Positions 63,531 through 64,000 of a DNA stretch of 64,000 bases are shown here, one piece after another. Every line of letters starts with the position of its first letter. Position 1 is the first letter of the stretch. The stretch is from Sutterella wadsworthensis 2_1_59BFAA (lineage in GTDB: Bacteria; Pseudomonadota; Gammaproteobacteria; Burkholderiales; Burkholderiaceae_F). The stretch lies in contig NZ_JH815514.1 in NCBI RefSeq assembly GCF_000297775.1, positions 33,798-97,797 of the forward strand. Reading direction: 5' to 3'. The translations under genes were made by a program, and so were the position numbers. The notes below the pieces were generated by a model. It searched no databases. It saw only the letters and a list, made by a program, of their open reading frames with translations, and was not told the origin of the DNA.

Positions 63531-63558
63531 AGGTGCCGCCAAATCCATGGCGACACCT
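63531..63558. promoter_or_regulatory. Inverted repeat in the malic enzyme upstream region
   Basis: AGGTG-C-CGCC and GGCG-A-CACCT are nine-base arms with one central mismatch and an eight-base loop, 64-91 bases upstream of the malic enzyme ATG. It may be an operator or leader hairpin. Confidence 0.5.
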
Positions 63559-63684
63559 CCGATGGTGATTCTAGCAACTCTGTGAGGCCAGTAGAAACGG
63601 CTTCGGTAAGTGAAACAACCTAAAAATTCCGCTTCTGCTCATATTTTGCGGCTATCCACGGCATTTTCCCCTCTTCACCCGACA

Positions 63685-63719
63685 AAATAATAGCCTGCCC
63701 CTATGACAGGACAGGCTGC
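63685..63719 (-). terminator. Terminator of cpoB
   Basis: AGCCTGTCC pairs with GGGCAGGCT (one mismatch) on the minus strand, followed by ATTATTTT, about 20 bases past the cpoB stop. Confidence 0.65.
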
Positions 63720-63739
63720 ATTTGAGTGCTCTCGTCGAC

Positions 63740-64000
63740 TTATTTCAAAGTTTTCTGAAGTTGGGCGGCGGTTTTGGCCGCGTCCGAATTCGGATACTGC
63801 TTGATCACCTTGGCGAGCGTCGCAGAGGCTGCCTTGACGTTTCCGAGCGCCGCCTGGGACGACGCCACGGAGATCATGGCATCGGCCACGCGCGGATGCT
63901 TCGGGTAGCTGCGGATGAGCGAATTCTGAACGTTGATCGTGCTCTTGTACTGCTCAAGGGCGAAGAGGCAGGATCCGCGCCAGTAGACGGCGTCGGCCGC
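63740..64000 (-). CDS. cpoB: CpoB/YbgF C-terminal TPR part (cut by window edge)
   Basis: The open frame from the right edge to TAA at 63740-63742 encodes the last 86 residues of a TPR protein. ADAVYWRGSCLFALEQYKS and VIKQYPNSDAAKTAAQLQKT match the C-terminal tetratricopeptide repeats of the Tol-Pal-associated periplasmic protein CpoB (YbgF), which coordinates peptidoglycan synthesis with outer-membrane constriction at division. The upstream part and any tol-pal genes lie outside the window. Confidence 0.75.
   Translation of the reverse strand, partial: AADAVYWRGSCLFALEQYKSTINVQNSLIRSYPKHPRVADAMISVASSQAALGNVKAASATLAKVIKQYPNSDAAKTAAQLQKTLK

Noticed and set aside
1-64000. CRISPR array, prophage or defence island
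   Set aside because: No regularly spaced repeats, integrase, phage structural genes or known defence genes were found; the only accessory DNA is the insertion-sequence cluster.

Overview
The window is a GC-rich chromosomal segment that is almost entirely housekeeping genes. It most resembles a gut betaproteobacterium of the Sutterellaceae (Burkholderiales; Sutterella or Parasutterella type). That placement is inferred from gene content and order (hemH-grpE-dnaK-dnaJ; yhdP-nitrilase-tldD; a long IF-1; menaquinone-type HemG; a DASS anion transporter), not from a database search.
1-10.3 kb, mostly minus strand: an ISL3-type transposase tail at the left edge, then dnaJ, dnaK, grpE and hemH with two near-perfect sigma-32 promoters, a VUT-family transporter, a YheT hydrolase and glnE.
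10.3-15.7 kb is the only accessory region. It holds an IS110-family element and a decayed IS605/IS1341-type tnpB unit that appears to be split by a roughly 1.9 kb IS1634-family element. The IS1634 transposase has a terminator, a promoter and a mRNA hairpin arranged so that only its own transcript should be translated well.
15.7-30.2 kb: yhdP, a nitrilase homologue lacking its catalytic Cys and Lys, tldD, an acyltransferase plus a CdsA-like protein, infA, hemG, fadD, an S4 protein, a LrgA/LrgB pair and a DASS transporter.
30.4-43.5 kb: a nitronate-monooxygenase-like protein, mnmA, a broken gene with four tandem helix-turn-helix units, terC, recX-recA, two tRNA-Lys genes, metN-metI-metQ (metQ carries an in-frame amber codon), psiE, tRNA-Gly, trmB, uppP and a YecA/SEC-C protein.
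43.5-64 kb: ettA with an overlapping MnmC-like oxidoreductase, a kinase-like protein, a conserved hypothetical, two universal stress proteins, tcdA, an orphan LuxR-type regulator, moaC, a BepA-like M48 protease, a TrxR-like ferredoxin-NADP reductase, mrp, metG, a SulP transporter, scpA, NAD-malic enzyme and the 3' end of cpoB.
Themes: proteostasis (DnaK system, BepA), tRNA supply and modification (MnmA, TrmB, TcdA, MnmC-like, three tRNAs), haem synthesis (HemH, HemG), methionine handling (MetNIQ, MetG) and organic-acid use (DASS, malic enzyme). Many transcription units end in clear intrinsic terminators. No rRNA, CRISPR array, prophage or known defence cluster was seen. The most unusual items are the inactive-looking nitrilase, the four-HTH gene broken at a C6 tract and an amber codon, the metQ amber codon, the cysteine-rich GrpE N-terminus and the insulated IS1634 transposase.
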